Assembly: GCA_963205245.1 (NCBI GenBank)
Contig: CAUJIB010000001.1
Span: 1-34,140 of the forward strand
Origin: Pseudomonadota bacterium
GTDB taxonomy: Bacteria > Pseudomonadota > Alphaproteobacteria > Rickettsiales > SXRF01
Direction of reading: 5' to 3'
DNA length: 34,140 nt
The first letter of the stretch is position 1. Each line of letters begins with the position of its first letter. The notes beneath the pieces are model-generated. The model saw only the letters and a program-made list of their open reading frames with translations, had not been told where the DNA came from and made no database searches. Shown one piece after another: positions 1 to 7,803 of this stretch. Both the position numbers and the translations under genes were made by a program.

Positions 1-420
1 AATAACCTTAAAGCCATGCTGCTTGAGGCTTGCTGTTATATCTTCCAGTAGGGCTGTATAGGTTTCCTCTTTTACAGAAATTGTGCCTGCATATTGCATA
101 TGACCTTCAGGCGGCTCAATACTTCCTTCCGGCACATAAGCAACAACAGGTGCGACCAATGCGTTGCCAAGTCTTTTGGCAATTTCTCCTGTTGTATAAC
201 GCACGATAATATTATGTTTACCGATAACCATGTGTCTGCCATTTTGTTCGCTGCCGCCGGTAGGAATAATGGCTATGTTTGTTCCAGAATCAATTTTATT
301 TCTAATTTCAGAAGTCGTAAGCTCTTCAATATACACACTGTCTGCGTAAACAGGTTTCTGGATAAAAAACAGTAACAATGTTAGTGTGTATATGATAGGT
401 TTTGTTCTGTGCTTTATCAT
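1..420 (-). CDS. Creatininase-family protein with signal peptide (3' end outside window)
   Basis: The first 140 residues read open from an ATG at 420 to the window edge, so the C-terminus is missing. A Sec signal peptide is visible: basic MIKHRTK, a hydrophobic stretch at about 9-20, and a likely cut after PVYA at residue 26, placing the enzyme in the periplasm. The family motif follows at 55-70 (GGSEQNGRHMVIGKHN), matching the metal-binding EQHGPH loop of creatininase, a zinc amidohydrolase. E58 and H63 are kept. The position usually filled by the metal-ligand Asp is H69, so this is probably a variant subfamily and not a true creatininase. An AAAAGGA ribosome-binding site lies about 8 bases upstream of the ATG. 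The gene is divergent from nth. Family assignment is good; substrate unknown. Confidence 0.8.
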   Translation of the reverse strand, partial: MIKHRTKPIIYTLTLLLFFIQKPVYADSVYIEELTTSEIRNKIDSGTNIAIIPTGGSEQNGRHMVIGKHNIIVRYTTGEIAKRLGNALVAPVVAYVPEGSIEPPEGHMQYAGTISVKEETYTALLEDITASLKQHGFKVI

Positions 421-464
421 TAGCCATATCCTTTTTACCAGCTGACTTCTGCTTACTATACTCA

Positions 465-1106
465 ATGAATCAACAAAAAATAGATAAAATTTTTAGTCGT
501 TTAAGTGCAGTAAATCTAGAACCAAAGACCGAACTGTTTTTTACTAATGACTTCACTTTACTGGTGGCAATAGTACTTTCTGCTCAGGCAACTGATGCTG
601 GAGTAAACAAAGCTACTCCGTCGTTATTTGAAGTTGCAGATACACCGGAAAAAATGCTGGAGCTTGGTGAAACAAAGCTAAAAAACTATATTAAAACTAT
701 TGGTCTGTTTAATAGCAAGGCACAAAATATAATTCTATTAAGCAAAAAATTACTAGAAGAGTTTGGCGGAAAAATTCCTGAATCACGAGAAAAACTTATA
801 ACTTTGGCTGGAGTAGGGAGCAAAACTGCTAATGTATGGCTTAATTGTGCGCGTGGACATCCTACCATTGCAGTTGATACCCATGTGTTCAGGGTGGCGA
901 ACAGGCTGGGCTTATGCAATACCAAAACAGCTGACGCTACAGAGCTGGCGTTGGATAAAATAATCCCAGATAAATGGAAGCTGCATGCCCATCATTGGCT
1001 TATTTTGCATGGGCGGTATGTCTGTAAAGCCCGTAACCCGCTATGCACAGAATGCGCATTAAAGGATCTCTGCAATTTTTTCTCTAAACCCACTAAACGC
1101 AAATAA
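465..1106 (+). CDS. nth: Endonuclease III (DNA glycosylase/AP lyase)
   Basis: 213 residues, close to the E. coli Nth length (211). It removes oxidised pyrimidines and cleaves the abasic site in base-excision repair. The helix-hairpin-helix is at about 113-123 (LAGVGSKTANV) with catalytic Lys120, followed by Asp138 in VDTH. The C-terminal 4Fe-4S cluster cysteines are C187, C194, C197 and C203 (C-x6-C-x2-C-x5-C), the same numbering as in E. coli. The frame is open upstream to 402, but those residues are not Nth-like and would run into the divergent creatininase gene, so the ATG at 465 is preferred. No strong ribosome-binding site is visible there. The stop codon directly abuts the stop codon of convergent gltA. 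Confidence 0.97.
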   Translation: MNQQKIDKIFSRLSAVNLEPKTELFFTNDFTLLVAIVLSAQATDAGVNKATPSLFEVADTPEKMLELGETKLKNYIKTIGLFNSKAQNIILLSKKLLEEFGGKIPESREKLITLAGVGSKTANVWLNCARGHPTIAVDTHVFRVANRLGLCNTKTADATELALDKIIPDKWKLHAHHWLILHGRYVCKARNPLCTECALKDLCNFFSKPTKRK

Positions 1107-1115
1107 TTATTTGCG
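1098..1115. repeat. Perfect 18-bp palindrome spanning the nth and gltA stop codons
   Basis: CGCAAATAATTATTTGCG is perfectly self-complementary. Read on either strand it encodes Arg-Lys-stop, so both convergent genes end in the residues KRK. It could act as a weak bidirectional transcription end, but it has no G+C-rich stem and no T-run. It may simply reflect the two coding ends abutting. Confidence 0.6.
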
Positions 1116-2435
1116 CTTATCAAGCGTTACAAATTGACGTGGAGCTGAGCCGGTAAATAGCTGGCGTGGACGACCAATTTTATTTTTCGGATCTTCCATC
1201 ATTTCTTTCCATTGTGCTATCCAGCCGGAAGTACGGGCAACAGCAAACAACACTGTAAACATTTTTGACGGAATGCCCATAGCGCGGTAAATAATACCGG
1301 AGTAGAAATCTACATTCGGGTAAAGTTTACGCTCAACGAAATATTCGTCAGAAAGTGCGATTTTTTCCAGCTCAATAGCTATTTTTAACAATGGCTCATC
1401 AATTTTTCCAAGTTCTGCTAATACTTCTTGGCAGGTTTTACGCAGTACAGTTGCGCGTGGATCATAATTCTTATAAACACGGTGCCCAAAGCCCATTAAT
1501 TTAACTCCGGATTGTTTGTCTTTTACTTTTTTGATAAATTCCGGAATCTGGCTTACATCACCAATTTCACGCAGCATATTGATAACTGCTTCATTCGCAC
1601 CACCATGTGCTGGCCCCCAAAGTGAAGCTATACCTGCACCTATACAGGCAAACGGATTAGCACCCGATGAACCAGCCATCCGCACAGTAGAAGTGGAGGC
1701 ATTTTGTTCATGATCGGCATGAAGAATCAGAATTTTATCCATAGCACGGGCAAGAACAGGATTTACAGCATATTTTTCGCACGGTGTTGAGAACATCATA
1801 TGTAGGAAATTCTCAGAGAATCCAAGATCATTTTGCGGGTAAATGAACGGTTGCCCGATAGAATATTTATAAGCCATAGCTGCCAATGTTGGCATTTTGG
1901 CAATAAGCCGGTAAGCAGCTAGTTCGCGCTGTTCAGGGATATTTATATCCAGCGAATCATGATAAAAAGCTGAAAGTGAAGCAGCAGCTCCTGCCATAAC
2001 TGCCATAGGATGGGAGGCACGGGGAAAGCCACGGAATAAAAAGTGCAGCTGCTCATGTATCATGGTGTGTAGGGTAATGGTGCGCTTAAAATTCTTATTT
2101 TCTGCAGCATTTGGTAATTCACCATTTAGAAGTAAATAAGCTACTTCTAGATAATCACTTTTTTCTGCTAGGGCATCAATATCATAGCCACGGTAGCGCA
2201 AGATTCCGGCGTCACCATCAATAAAAGTGATTTTAGACTCACAAGAAGCTGTTGACAAGAACCCTGGGTCATAGGTAAAAAGTCCCGTTTCACCATAAAG
2301 CTTGGTAATGTCTATGACACTTTGTCCTTCTGTTGCATCATATACTGGAAAAGAAACATTTTTCCCATCAATTGATAATGTAGCAATGCGGTTAGAAGCA
2401 GGGGTTTTTTTAGCTATAGATTCAACGTTAGACAT
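1107..2435 (-). CDS. gltA: Citrate synthase, type II (hexameric Gram-negative form)
   Basis: 442 residues. It condenses oxaloacetate with acetyl-CoA to start the TCA cycle. Active-site residues corresponding to E. coli H226, H264, H305 and D362 are all present: H239 (LHADHEQ), H277 (GPAHGGAN), H318 ([14 protein letters not shown]) and D376 (PNVDFYSG). The N-terminal domain of about 60 residues is typical of the Gram-negative type. A GGAG ribosome-binding site lies 8 bases before the ATG. A promoter with a perfect -10 is found just upstream (2457-2485), so the gene is probably transcribed alone with a very short leader. Confidence 0.97.
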   Translation of the reverse strand: MSNVESIAKKTPASNRIATLSIDGKNVSFPVYDATEGQSVIDITKLYGETGLFTYDPGFLSTASCESKITFIDGDAGILRYRGYDIDALAEKSDYLEVAYLLLNGELPNAAENKNFKRTITLHTMIHEQLHFLFRGFPRASHPMAVMAGAAASLSAFYHDSLDINIPEQRELAAYRLIAKMPTLAAMAYKYSIGQPFIYPQNDLGFSENFLHMMFSTPCEKYAVNPVLARAMDKILILHADHEQNASTSTVRMAGSSGANPFACIGAGIASLWGPAHGGANEAVINMLREIGDVSQIPEFIKKVKDKQSGVKLMGFGHRVYKNYDPRATVLRKTCQEVLAELGKIDEPLLKIAIELEKIALSDEYFVERKLYPNVDFYSGIIYRAMGIPSKMFTVLFAVARTSGWIAQWKEMMEDPKNKIGRPRQLFTGSAPRQFVTLDKRK

Positions 2436-2456
2436 TATAGATACTCCAATGGTACA

Positions 2457-2485
2457 ATTATATAATCCAAAATTCTAGCAGACAA
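2457..2485 (-). promoter_or_regulatory. Sigma70-type promoter of gltA
   Basis: On the minus strand, TTGTCT (2480-2485) is followed after 17 bases by TATAAT (2457-2462). The expected start near 2450 gives a leader of about 15 bases containing the GGAG ribosome-binding site. The -35 reaches to 3 bases from the first possible start codon of the divergent lipoprotein gene. Confidence 0.65.
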
Positions 2486-2487
2486 TA

Positions 2488-2733
2488 GTGAAGAAATTAT
2501 TTATTACTATGATAAAATCAATAAAAATATTTTTTAGGTTATATATGGTGTTTGGGACTTTTTCCTTGGATTTCTTTGCAATAATTGCGTTTTTTATCCT
2601 TTCGGCATGTGGTGGTTCATCTTGGGATGATATTGATTATTCACGTGTACGTGGCGGTTATGATAATGATAGCGGCTACAGCATGCCGTCAGTCCTTAGC
2701 TGCATAAGTGACGATTTATTTGACTGCAACTAA
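2488..2733 (+). CDS. Small putative lipoprotein, unknown function
   Basis: Up to 81 residues. A hydrophobic segment ends in LSAC-GGSS, a good lipobox for signal peptidase II; Gly after the Cys would favour outer-membrane sorting. The mature part would be about 40 residues, rich in Asp, Ser, Gly and Tyr, and ends in a Cys-containing tail ([11 protein letters not shown]). The start is uncertain: GTG at 2488 gives a 41-residue leader, ATG at 2509 a 34-residue one, and ATG at 2545 (preceded by AGGT) a 22-residue one without basic residues. The last 18 bases overlap the 3' end of convergent hisA. I do not recognise the family; coding status is likely but not certain. Confidence 0.55.
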   Translation: MKKLFITMIKSIKIFFRLYMVFGTFSLDFFAIIAFFILSACGGSSWDDIDYSRVRGGYDNDSGYSMPSVLSCISDDLFDCN

Positions 2734-3438
2734 CGCTTCTTTGGGCTTTATTGTTCCATCATAAAGGGCGCGACCAATGATAATTCCTTCAATTCCCGAA
2801 TTTTCTGCTGCTTTATAGGCTATTATGTCGTTAATGCTGCTTACTCCGCCAGAGGCAATTACAGGAGTGGTAATTGATTCTGCAAGAGCAGAAGTTTCAG
2901 AAATATTTGCCCCTTGCATCGCACCGTCGCGGTTAATATCGGTATAAATAATTGCTGCAACCCCTACATCTTCAAAACGTTTGGCAAGTTCAATCGCCTG
3001 CATATTAGACACGTCCGCCCAGCCTGAAACTGCGACTTTACCATCTATGGCATCAATACCTACTGCTATTTGTGATGGGAATAGGCGACAAGCTTCTTTA
3101 ACCAGTACAGGGTTTTTAAGGGCAGCTGTACCTAGAATTACGCGGGATATACCGGTGTTGAGCCAAGTATCAATCATCTCTAAGGTGCGGATACCTCCAC
3201 CCAGCTGTACCTGCATTTTTACTTGCGAAAGAATAGATTTAACTGCTGCGGCATTTACAGGTTTTCCTTCAAATGCACCATTTAGATCCACAATATGAAG
3301 CCAAGAAAATCCCTCTTTTTCAAAGACTGCAGCCTGCTCAGCCGGAGCATTGGGAAACACAGTAGCTTTGTCCATATCACCGCGTAGCAAGCGAACACAA
3401 ACACCGTCTTTAAGGTCAATAGCAGGGTAGAGAATCAT
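2716..3438 (-). CDS. hisA: Phosphoribosylformimino-5-aminoimidazole carboxamide ribotide isomerase
   Basis: 240 residues, normal for HisA, a (beta-alpha)8 barrel performing the Amadori rearrangement of ProFAR in histidine synthesis. The N-terminal AIDLKDG carries general base D8. D129 (VGIDAIDGK) is the partner acid and D167 lies in [11 protein letters not shown]. Both half-barrel phosphate-binding motifs are present (QLGGGIR, ASGGVSS). It is the last gene of the minus-strand histidine block, 8 bases after the GNAT gene. hisF, which usually follows, is absent; a convergent small gene lies there instead. Confidence 0.97.
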   Translation of the reverse strand: MILYPAIDLKDGVCVRLLRGDMDKATVFPNAPAEQAAVFEKEGFSWLHIVDLNGAFEGKPVNAAAVKSILSQVKMQVQLGGGIRTLEMIDTWLNTGISRVILGTAALKNPVLVKEACRLFPSQIAVGIDAIDGKVAVSGWADVSNMQAIELAKRFEDVGVAAIIYTDINRDGAMQGANISETSALAESITTPVIASGGVSSINDIIAYKAAENSGIEGIIIGRALYDGTIKPKEALVAVK

Positions 3439-3446
3439 ATTTTTAC

Positions 3447-3980
3447 CTAAATTAAAGAAGTTAATGGATCAACGTTTTTATAGTAAAAACGTCCAGCAAT
3501 CATGCGCCCACCCACCATTTCATAATAGGGAAGGGTTCCCCAGTGGATATAGCCATGATCTTCATATAGTTTTATAGCGCGTTCCTGTGTTTCGCGGACA
3601 CTGAGTTTGACTACGGAAAATCCTTGGATACGTGCCTCACGCTCAGCAGCTTCCAGCAGCATTTTTGCCAAGCCATGCCCCCGTGCCCAAGTTGCAACAA
3701 AATGTGCTTCAATAGATGCACAGAAGGATGATGTTTCCTTGCTGATACCGGGTTTTATAATCTGGATACTGCCTGCCAATACACCATCCAGACGACCTAC
3801 AAACAACACCCTGTCAGGAACAATTAAAACACCTTTCCAATAAGATTCTAATATATCGCTGCCGGGTGGTAGCAGCCAGTTAAAACCAATTCCGTCGCGA
3901 ATGGCGTCTTCAGTCGCGCTGCATATTTCATCTAAGTCAGCATGGCGAAATGTAGTAATCTTATCAACGCGGGAAGCCAT
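3447..3980 (-). CDS. GNAT-family N-acetyltransferase
   Basis: 177 residues. The acetyl-CoA-binding motif A of the GNAT fold is visible as [15 protein letters not shown] (R/Q-x-x-G-x-G/A type), followed by the usual beta5 and motif B region ([22 protein letters not shown]). It would transfer an acetyl group to an amine; the substrate cannot be read from the sequence. It sits between a membrane-protein gene (1 base) and hisA (8 bases), so it is translated from the histidine transcript, but I see no evidence for a histidine-pathway role. Confidence 0.85.
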   Translation of the reverse strand: MASRVDKITTFRHADLDEICSATEDAIRDGIGFNWLLPPGSDILESYWKGVLIVPDRVLFVGRLDGVLAGSIQIIKPGISKETSSFCASIEAHFVATWARGHGLAKMLLEAAEREARIQGFSVVKLSVRETQERAIKLYEDHGYIHWGTLPYYEMVGGRMIAGRFYYKNVDPLTSLI

Positions 3981-3981
3981 T

Positions 3982-4725
3982 CTATATTACCTTTTTTACA
4001 GCAGTTCGCTGGAGTAACCAAAATAATAATAATAATACGGGTATAAGTATTGGATAAATTAAAATAATATCAAATAATATAAATCTACGGTTTGTTGTAA
4101 ATCCATTATTTTGCGTATTCATTATATATGCCCCCATTGAATAATCAGAGATGTATATATTATTCTGCGGTAATACCTTATAAAAACTACCAATTGATTG
4201 CCAATCTATAGAAAGGTTTTTTGCTTCTTTTATAAATTGTTTTTCTAGCTTATCAGAGTTTAATTTAATGGCGAAAACATAATTCGTACCGAAATCTGGG
4301 TGTCCAGTTACTGATTGACGGATAATGGTCAATTGCTCATCTTTGTGTAAAATATAGCTTTGATTTTCTTTTTTTTCGTTAAATGCAAAGCCATCCATTT
4401 GAAATGGGTAATATGGATTACGGTAAACAATTATATCTTTATCAATGGTTATAGTTTTTCCTATAGCTGGATAAAGTATTTTCCATGTGCTGCGGTCAGC
4501 TTGTGATACTAATAACATAAACACTAAAAATACTATATGAATAGCAGATAAAATAGGGTTTCTTTTGCGAAATTTATAAGCGTCTAAAAATAAAAAAAGA
4601 GCGAATGGAGTTCCTAAATATACACCAGTAAAACCATCATTTATTGCTGCGGCGATGACATAAATATAGGCTGTAAATAAGCTAAGATAATGTGCAGTGA
4701 TTGCAGGTTTATTGTAAAGCTCCAT
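3982..4725 (-). CDS. Membrane protein of unknown function inside the his operon
   Basis: 247 residues and not recognised. The N-terminus carries about three hydrophobic helices (residues about 10-30, 32-48 and 58-75), then a soluble domain of about 130 residues rich in Tyr, Ile, Lys and Asn, then one C-terminal helix (FILFDIILIYPILIPVLLLLFWLLQ region) with a basic tail (RTAVKKVI). This suggests an inner-membrane protein with one large extracytoplasmic domain. It lies 2 bases after hisH and 1 base before the GNAT gene, so it is co-transcribed. The coding stretch looks more AT-rich than hisH or hisA, consistent with later insertion, though I did not measure this. Confidence 0.75.
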   Translation of the reverse strand: MELYNKPAITAHYLSLFTAYIYVIAAAINDGFTGVYLGTPFALFLFLDAYKFRKRNPILSAIHIVFLVFMLLVSQADRSTWKILYPAIGKTITIDKDIIVYRNPYYPFQMDGFAFNEKKENQSYILHKDEQLTIIRQSVTGHPDFGTNYVFAIKLNSDKLEKQFIKEAKNLSIDWQSIGSFYKVLPQNNIYISDYSMGAYIMNTQNNGFTTNRRFILFDIILIYPILIPVLLLLFWLLQRTAVKKVI

Positions 4726-4727
4726 AA

Positions 4728-5360
4728 TTATAAACCTACAAAATTTTCTATTATCCTAAGCCCTGTTTTCTGACTTTTTTCAGGGTGAAATTGGGTGCCG
4801 AAAATATTATCTTTTCCTACGATTGCAGTAATTTCTTCGCCGTATTCAGTAGTTGCAAGCAATACCGAATCGTCAGTTGGTTTAGCGTGGAAGCTATGCA
4901 CAAAATAGGCATGATCTCCATTTTTTATATCTGTAAATAGAGGAGAATTTTGTTTTATCTGTAATTCATTCCATCCCATATGCGGAATTTTCAAGGCTGG
5001 GTGCGTATGATTTAAGGATTGGGATAGAGGAATTACATCGCCTTTTAACCAGCCTAAGCCTTTATTAATCCCATGTTCATGCCCATGCTCAAACAACATC
5101 TGCATCCCTACGCATATACCTAAAAACCATTTGCCATGTATCCGAACCTGTTCATTAAGTATTGCCAGCATATCAGGCAGGGCTGTAAGGCCTGCCATGC
5201 AATCACCAAATGCTCCTACTCCGGGTAGCACAATATGGCTGGCGGTTTCAAGCAGGCGGGCATCAGAACTAACGGTAACATTAGGAGTTACACGTTCAAA
5301 CGCTTTTGCTACCGAGCGCAAATTCCCAGAACCATAATCAATAATAACAATTGAAGCCAT
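4728..5360 (-). CDS. hisH: Imidazole glycerol phosphate synthase, glutamine amidotransferase subunit
   Basis: 210 residues, normal for HisH. It hydrolyses glutamine and passes ammonia to HisF, which makes imidazole glycerol phosphate and AICAR. The class-I glutaminase triad is complete: nucleophile C83 in LGICVGMQ, H192 and E194 in GTQFHPEKSQ. The oxyanion-region segment LPGVGAFGDCM is also present. The partner gene hisF is not in this window. It follows the DUF2628 gene by 3 bases. Confidence 0.97.
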   Translation of the reverse strand: MASIVIIDYGSGNLRSVAKAFERVTPNVTVSSDARLLETASHIVLPGVGAFGDCMAGLTALPDMLAILNEQVRIHGKWFLGICVGMQMLFEHGHEHGINKGLGWLKGDVIPLSQSLNHTHPALKIPHMGWNELQIKQNSPLFTDIKNGDHAYFVHSFHAKPTDDSVLLATTEYGEEITAIVGKDNIFGTQFHPEKSQKTGLRIIENFVGL

Positions 5361-5363
5361 GCT

Positions 5364-5756
5364 CTATGCAGTCATCATGCGTTCAAAATAACGTTGTTGG
5401 GCAGCAAGCTCATTATCACTTACCACTATGTCTGATATAATATACCCCTTATTGGCAAGGTGGTTACGGCGCAAATCATTAGCCCATAAGCCTATAATTA
5501 CATTCAATGCTGTGTTTAGAACTAGAATAGTATCATCTTGCAGCCAATTTTGTTCATTCGCCGCGCCCAGCAAAGTCATAGTTATTCCTATGATAAAGCT
5601 ATAAAACCACATTTTATGATATAAAGCCCAAGCGATACCAAAAATAAATGCCATGAAATTAAAACCCTCGCGCACGAAAATAGCTTTTTCCACTGCATGT
5701 TCTTGATTTAGGTTTATATGCACAGTGTAGATTTTTGTTTTAGGGAGCAAAGCCAT
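5364..5756 (-). CDS. DUF2628 membrane protein of the his operon
   Basis: 130 residues. It matches the DUF2628 type: an N-terminal soluble strand (IYTVHINLNQE), then FVREGFNFMAFIFGIAWALYHKMW, two or three membrane helices (about 32-46, 50-66 and 80-94), and a polar tail. Small proteins of this kind are known from alphaproteobacterial histidine operons next to hisB and hisH, but their function is unknown. The start codon overlaps the hisB stop (TAATG), indicating translational coupling. Confidence 0.8.
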   Translation of the reverse strand: MALLPKTKIYTVHINLNQEHAVEKAIFVREGFNFMAFIFGIAWALYHKMWFYSFIIGITMTLLGAANEQNWLQDDTILVLNTALNVIIGLWANDLRRNHLANKGYIISDIVVSDNELAAQQRYFERMMTA

Positions 5757-6355
5757 TATAAACTACCTCCCAATGTGCCTTTGGTAGAAGGAATATCATC
5801 GGATTTACGCGGATCTATATCAATTGCAACGCGTAATGCTCTGGCCAGTGCTTTGTAACATGATTCTACAATATGATGATTATTTACACCATATTCATTT
5901 TTTATATGCAAAGTTGCGCCTGCGGCAAAGGCAAAAGCCTGAAACCATTCGCGGAATAATTCAGTATCCATGTCGCCCAGTTTAGGTTTTGAAAATTCTA
6001 CATTCCATACGAAATAAGGCCTACCTGATAAGTCAATTGCTGCATGTGATAATGTTTCATCCATGGGGATAGTGGCATTACCATAACGTACAATACCTTT
6101 ACGTTCACCAAGTGCTTTTGCTACGGCTTCGCCAATGGCAATTCCTGTATCTTCGGTAGTGTGGTGGTTATCAATATGGAGGTCGCCTTTAGCTGTAAGC
6201 TTTAGGTCAATCAGGCTATGGCGCGAAAGTTGTTCCAGCATATGGTCTAGGAAGCCAATACCTGTTGATATCTCATATTTACCAGTGCCATCTAGATTAA
6301 GTTCAACGCTTACTTGTGTTTCTTTAGTCTTGCGCTCATGTTTTACTCTTCGCAT
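5756..6355 (-). CDS. hisB: Imidazoleglycerol-phosphate dehydratase
   Basis: 199 residues, the monofunctional length without the E. coli phosphatase domain. It dehydrates imidazole glycerol phosphate to imidazole acetol phosphate. Both manganese-binding motifs are intact: DNHHTTED (H64, H65, E68) and NNHHIVES (H160, H161, E164). The N-terminus ([13 protein letters not shown]) matches the family, which fixes the ATG at 6355. The preceding ribosome-binding purines (GGGGAAG) are buried in a 14-bp hairpin, recorded separately. First gene of the histidine block. Confidence 0.97.
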   Translation of the reverse strand: MRRVKHERKTKETQVSVELNLDGTGKYEISTGIGFLDHMLEQLSRHSLIDLKLTAKGDLHIDNHHTTEDTGIAIGEAVAKALGERKGIVRYGNATIPMDETLSHAAIDLSGRPYFVWNVEFSKPKLGDMDTELFREWFQAFAFAAGATLHIKNEYGVNNHHIVESCYKALARALRVAIDIDPRKSDDIPSTKGTLGGSL

Positions 6356-6391
6356 TAAACTTCCCCAATTGTTGTATATTGGGGAAGTTTA
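6356..6391 (-). promoter_or_regulatory. Strong hairpin covering the hisB ribosome-binding site
   Basis: On the minus strand, TAAACTTCCCCAAT pairs perfectly with ATTGGGGAAGTTTA (14 bp) around an 8-base loop. The 3' arm contains GGGGAAG, the hisB Shine-Dalgarno region, and ends one base before the ATG. No T-run follows, so it is not a standard intrinsic terminator for the FTR1 gene 37 bases upstream. A translation-blocking or processing hairpin fits better. Confidence 0.7.
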
Positions 6392-6428
6392 TCAGAGTTT
6401 TAGAGGATTACAAGCGTTCAAAACCCAA

Positions 6429-7241
6429 TTAAGAAGTTGTTTTAACCTTTTTGGTAATTCTTAAAAGAGAAACTATAATGGTAAGGGTAGAAACGTAAAA
6501 TATAAGCTGGATAACGCTAGGGCGTGCGCTATAACCAAGCATGGCATGGAGAATTTTACCGGCTATGCTATCTTGTGGCAGTAGCCAGCTACTATCCCAT
6601 GTATTGCCAAGGGCAGGGATAATATCTGCGGCATTCAGATATGCTGCTACTTGTGAGGACATGCCGCAAGCAAGTAATATCAGCAGAATGCTGGTAACAG
6701 AAAACAGATATTTAGAAGATAATTTTATTAAACCAAAATAAAGTAAAAAGCCGATTATTATTGCAAATAAAGAGCCTGCTATGCCGCCGGTCAGGATTGA
6801 TATAATTGATTCTCCGGAGCTACTTATAATTCCTGCCATAAATAATACAATTTCTGCACCTTCCCGCCACATGGCAATGCTTACTACGACGGCTAGCGAA
6901 TAAAGTGGTACTTCACCTTCGGAGACAGCTTTTCCTACTTTTTTCATTTTTTGTGCTATGGCACGTCCGTGCGATTGCATCCATATTACTGTCCATATAA
7001 GCATTAAAACAGCCACGCTTAAAATTCCTGCATGGAATATTTCCTGACCTATTCCTTCCATGGCATTTGATATGTTATTAGCAAAAATAGCAACCAGCAC
7101 CGAGCCGAGCAATCCACCAATAATGCCTGTGCTAATCCAGCGACCGCGACCGCGAACCCCTCGTGTTGCAGCGAGGATAATGCTTATAATAATTGCAATT
7201 TCTAAAAATTCTCGAAAACAAATGATAAATGAGGCAAGCAT
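6429..7241 (-). CDS. FTR1-family iron permease
   Basis: 270 residues with about seven hydrophobic helices. The two REXXE iron-binding motifs of the FTR1/EfeU family are present in membrane helices: REFLE at 10-14 and REGAE at 126-130. The family imports ferric iron, usually together with a ferroxidase or periplasmic iron-binding partner. It lies 21 bases downstream of a periplasmic cupredoxin on the same strand, and a Fur-box promoter precedes that gene. No EfeB peroxidase or P19 gene is visible. The ribosome-binding site before the ATG is weak. Confidence 0.93.
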   Translation of the reverse strand: MLASFIICFREFLEIAIIISIILAATRGVRGRGRWISTGIIGGLLGSVLVAIFANNISNAMEGIGQEIFHAGILSVAVLMLIWTVIWMQSHGRAIAQKMKKVGKAVSEGEVPLYSLAVVVSIAMWREGAEIVLFMAGIISSSGESIISILTGGIAGSLFAIIIGFLLYFGLIKLSSKYLFSVTSILLILLACGMSSQVAAYLNAADIIPALGNTWDSSWLLPQDSIAGKILHAMLGYSARPSVIQLIFYVSTLTIIVSLLRITKKVKTTS

Positions 7242-7262
7242 GGCAAAAATTTTATTTTTTTG

Positions 7263-7589
7263 TTATTTTACGAATAATTTTCCTTGTGCTGTTTTTTCAT
7301 GGAATTCGCCAAAGAATGGGTATTCTCCTGCTTCAAGAGGACCAACAAGGATAATCCCTTGAGAGTTGCCTGCAATCACTTTCTCGCGGTTTAGTTCATG
7401 GCTTTCAAATTCTTCCGGTGTTGGATCCTGGTTTTTTATAACAAGCTTCACTTTTTTCCCTGCTGGAATTTCAACAGTTGCTGGATTGAATTTATGATCT
7501 TTAATTGCGATTTCAAATACAGGTGTTTCTGCTAAGACAGGTGTAGAAAGGAATGCGAATAGTGATGCTAATATAATTGTTTTTTTCAT
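7263..7589 (-). CDS. Periplasmic cupredoxin-like protein (EfeO-type domain)
   Basis: 108 residues. The signal peptide runs from MKK to a cut after VLA at residue 20. The remainder is a single cupredoxin-like domain (EIAIKDHKFNPATVEIPAG, then PTPEEFESHELNREKVI). The type-1 copper Cys ligand is missing: the region has H64 and H97 but no Cys. This resembles the N-terminal domain of EfeO, so an iron-handling role is more likely than electron transfer. It is the first gene of the cupredoxin-FTR1 pair, with an AAAGGA ribosome-binding site 10 bases upstream. Confidence 0.88.
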   Translation of the reverse strand: MKKTIILASLFAFLSTPVLAETPVFEIAIKDHKFNPATVEIPAGKKVKLVIKNQDPTPEEFESHELNREKVIAGNSQGIILVGPLEAGEYPFFGEFHEKTAQGKLFVK

Positions 7590-7625
7590 AGGTTGCTTTG
7601 TCCTTTGTAATTAGTACGATAGTCG

Positions 7626-7654
7626 CTTATAAAGCAAATGAGAATCATTCGCAA
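7626..7654 (-). promoter_or_regulatory. Sigma70-type promoter of the cupredoxin-FTR1 operon
   Basis: On the minus strand, TTGCGA (7649-7654) is followed after exactly 17 bases by TATAAG (7626-7631). The predicted start is near 7619, giving a leader of about 30 bases. The Fur box fills the spacer. Confidence 0.65.
7634..7652. promoter_or_regulatory. Fur box (iron-responsive operator)
   Basis: GCAAATGAGAATCATTCGC matches 14 of 19 positions of the E. coli Fur consensus and has the central inverted repeat AATGA-GAA-TCATT. It lies between the -35 and -10 of the promoter driving cupredoxin and FTR1, so bound repressor would block RNA polymerase. It could also affect the divergent TAXI gene, whose start lies 150 bases away. 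Confidence 0.8.
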
Positions 7655-7803
7655 TAGAAAAATGATAAAATTTAATATTTGTATTTGTCAGTAGTTTTTC
7701 CTTTATATCAAGTATGTTATAAATCAGCTATTGTACAAGATTACGGTTTTTGTTAGATTGGTGGAACATTTTTTCATAAAACATATATTAATAGTGAGTA
7801 ATT

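Noticed and set aside
94..375. 93-residue open frame on the plus strand
   Set aside because: It lies antisense to the creatininase-family gene, which has a signal peptide and the family motif; no ribosome-binding site or known family.
402..464. Extended N-terminus of nth
   Set aside because: The 21 extra residues are not Nth-like and the frame would overlap the divergent creatininase start; ATG at 465 restores the family length.
6392..6428. Histidine leader peptide or attenuator before hisB
   Set aside because: No short reading frame with consecutive His codons and no terminator with a T-run is present; only the ribosome-binding-site hairpin remains.
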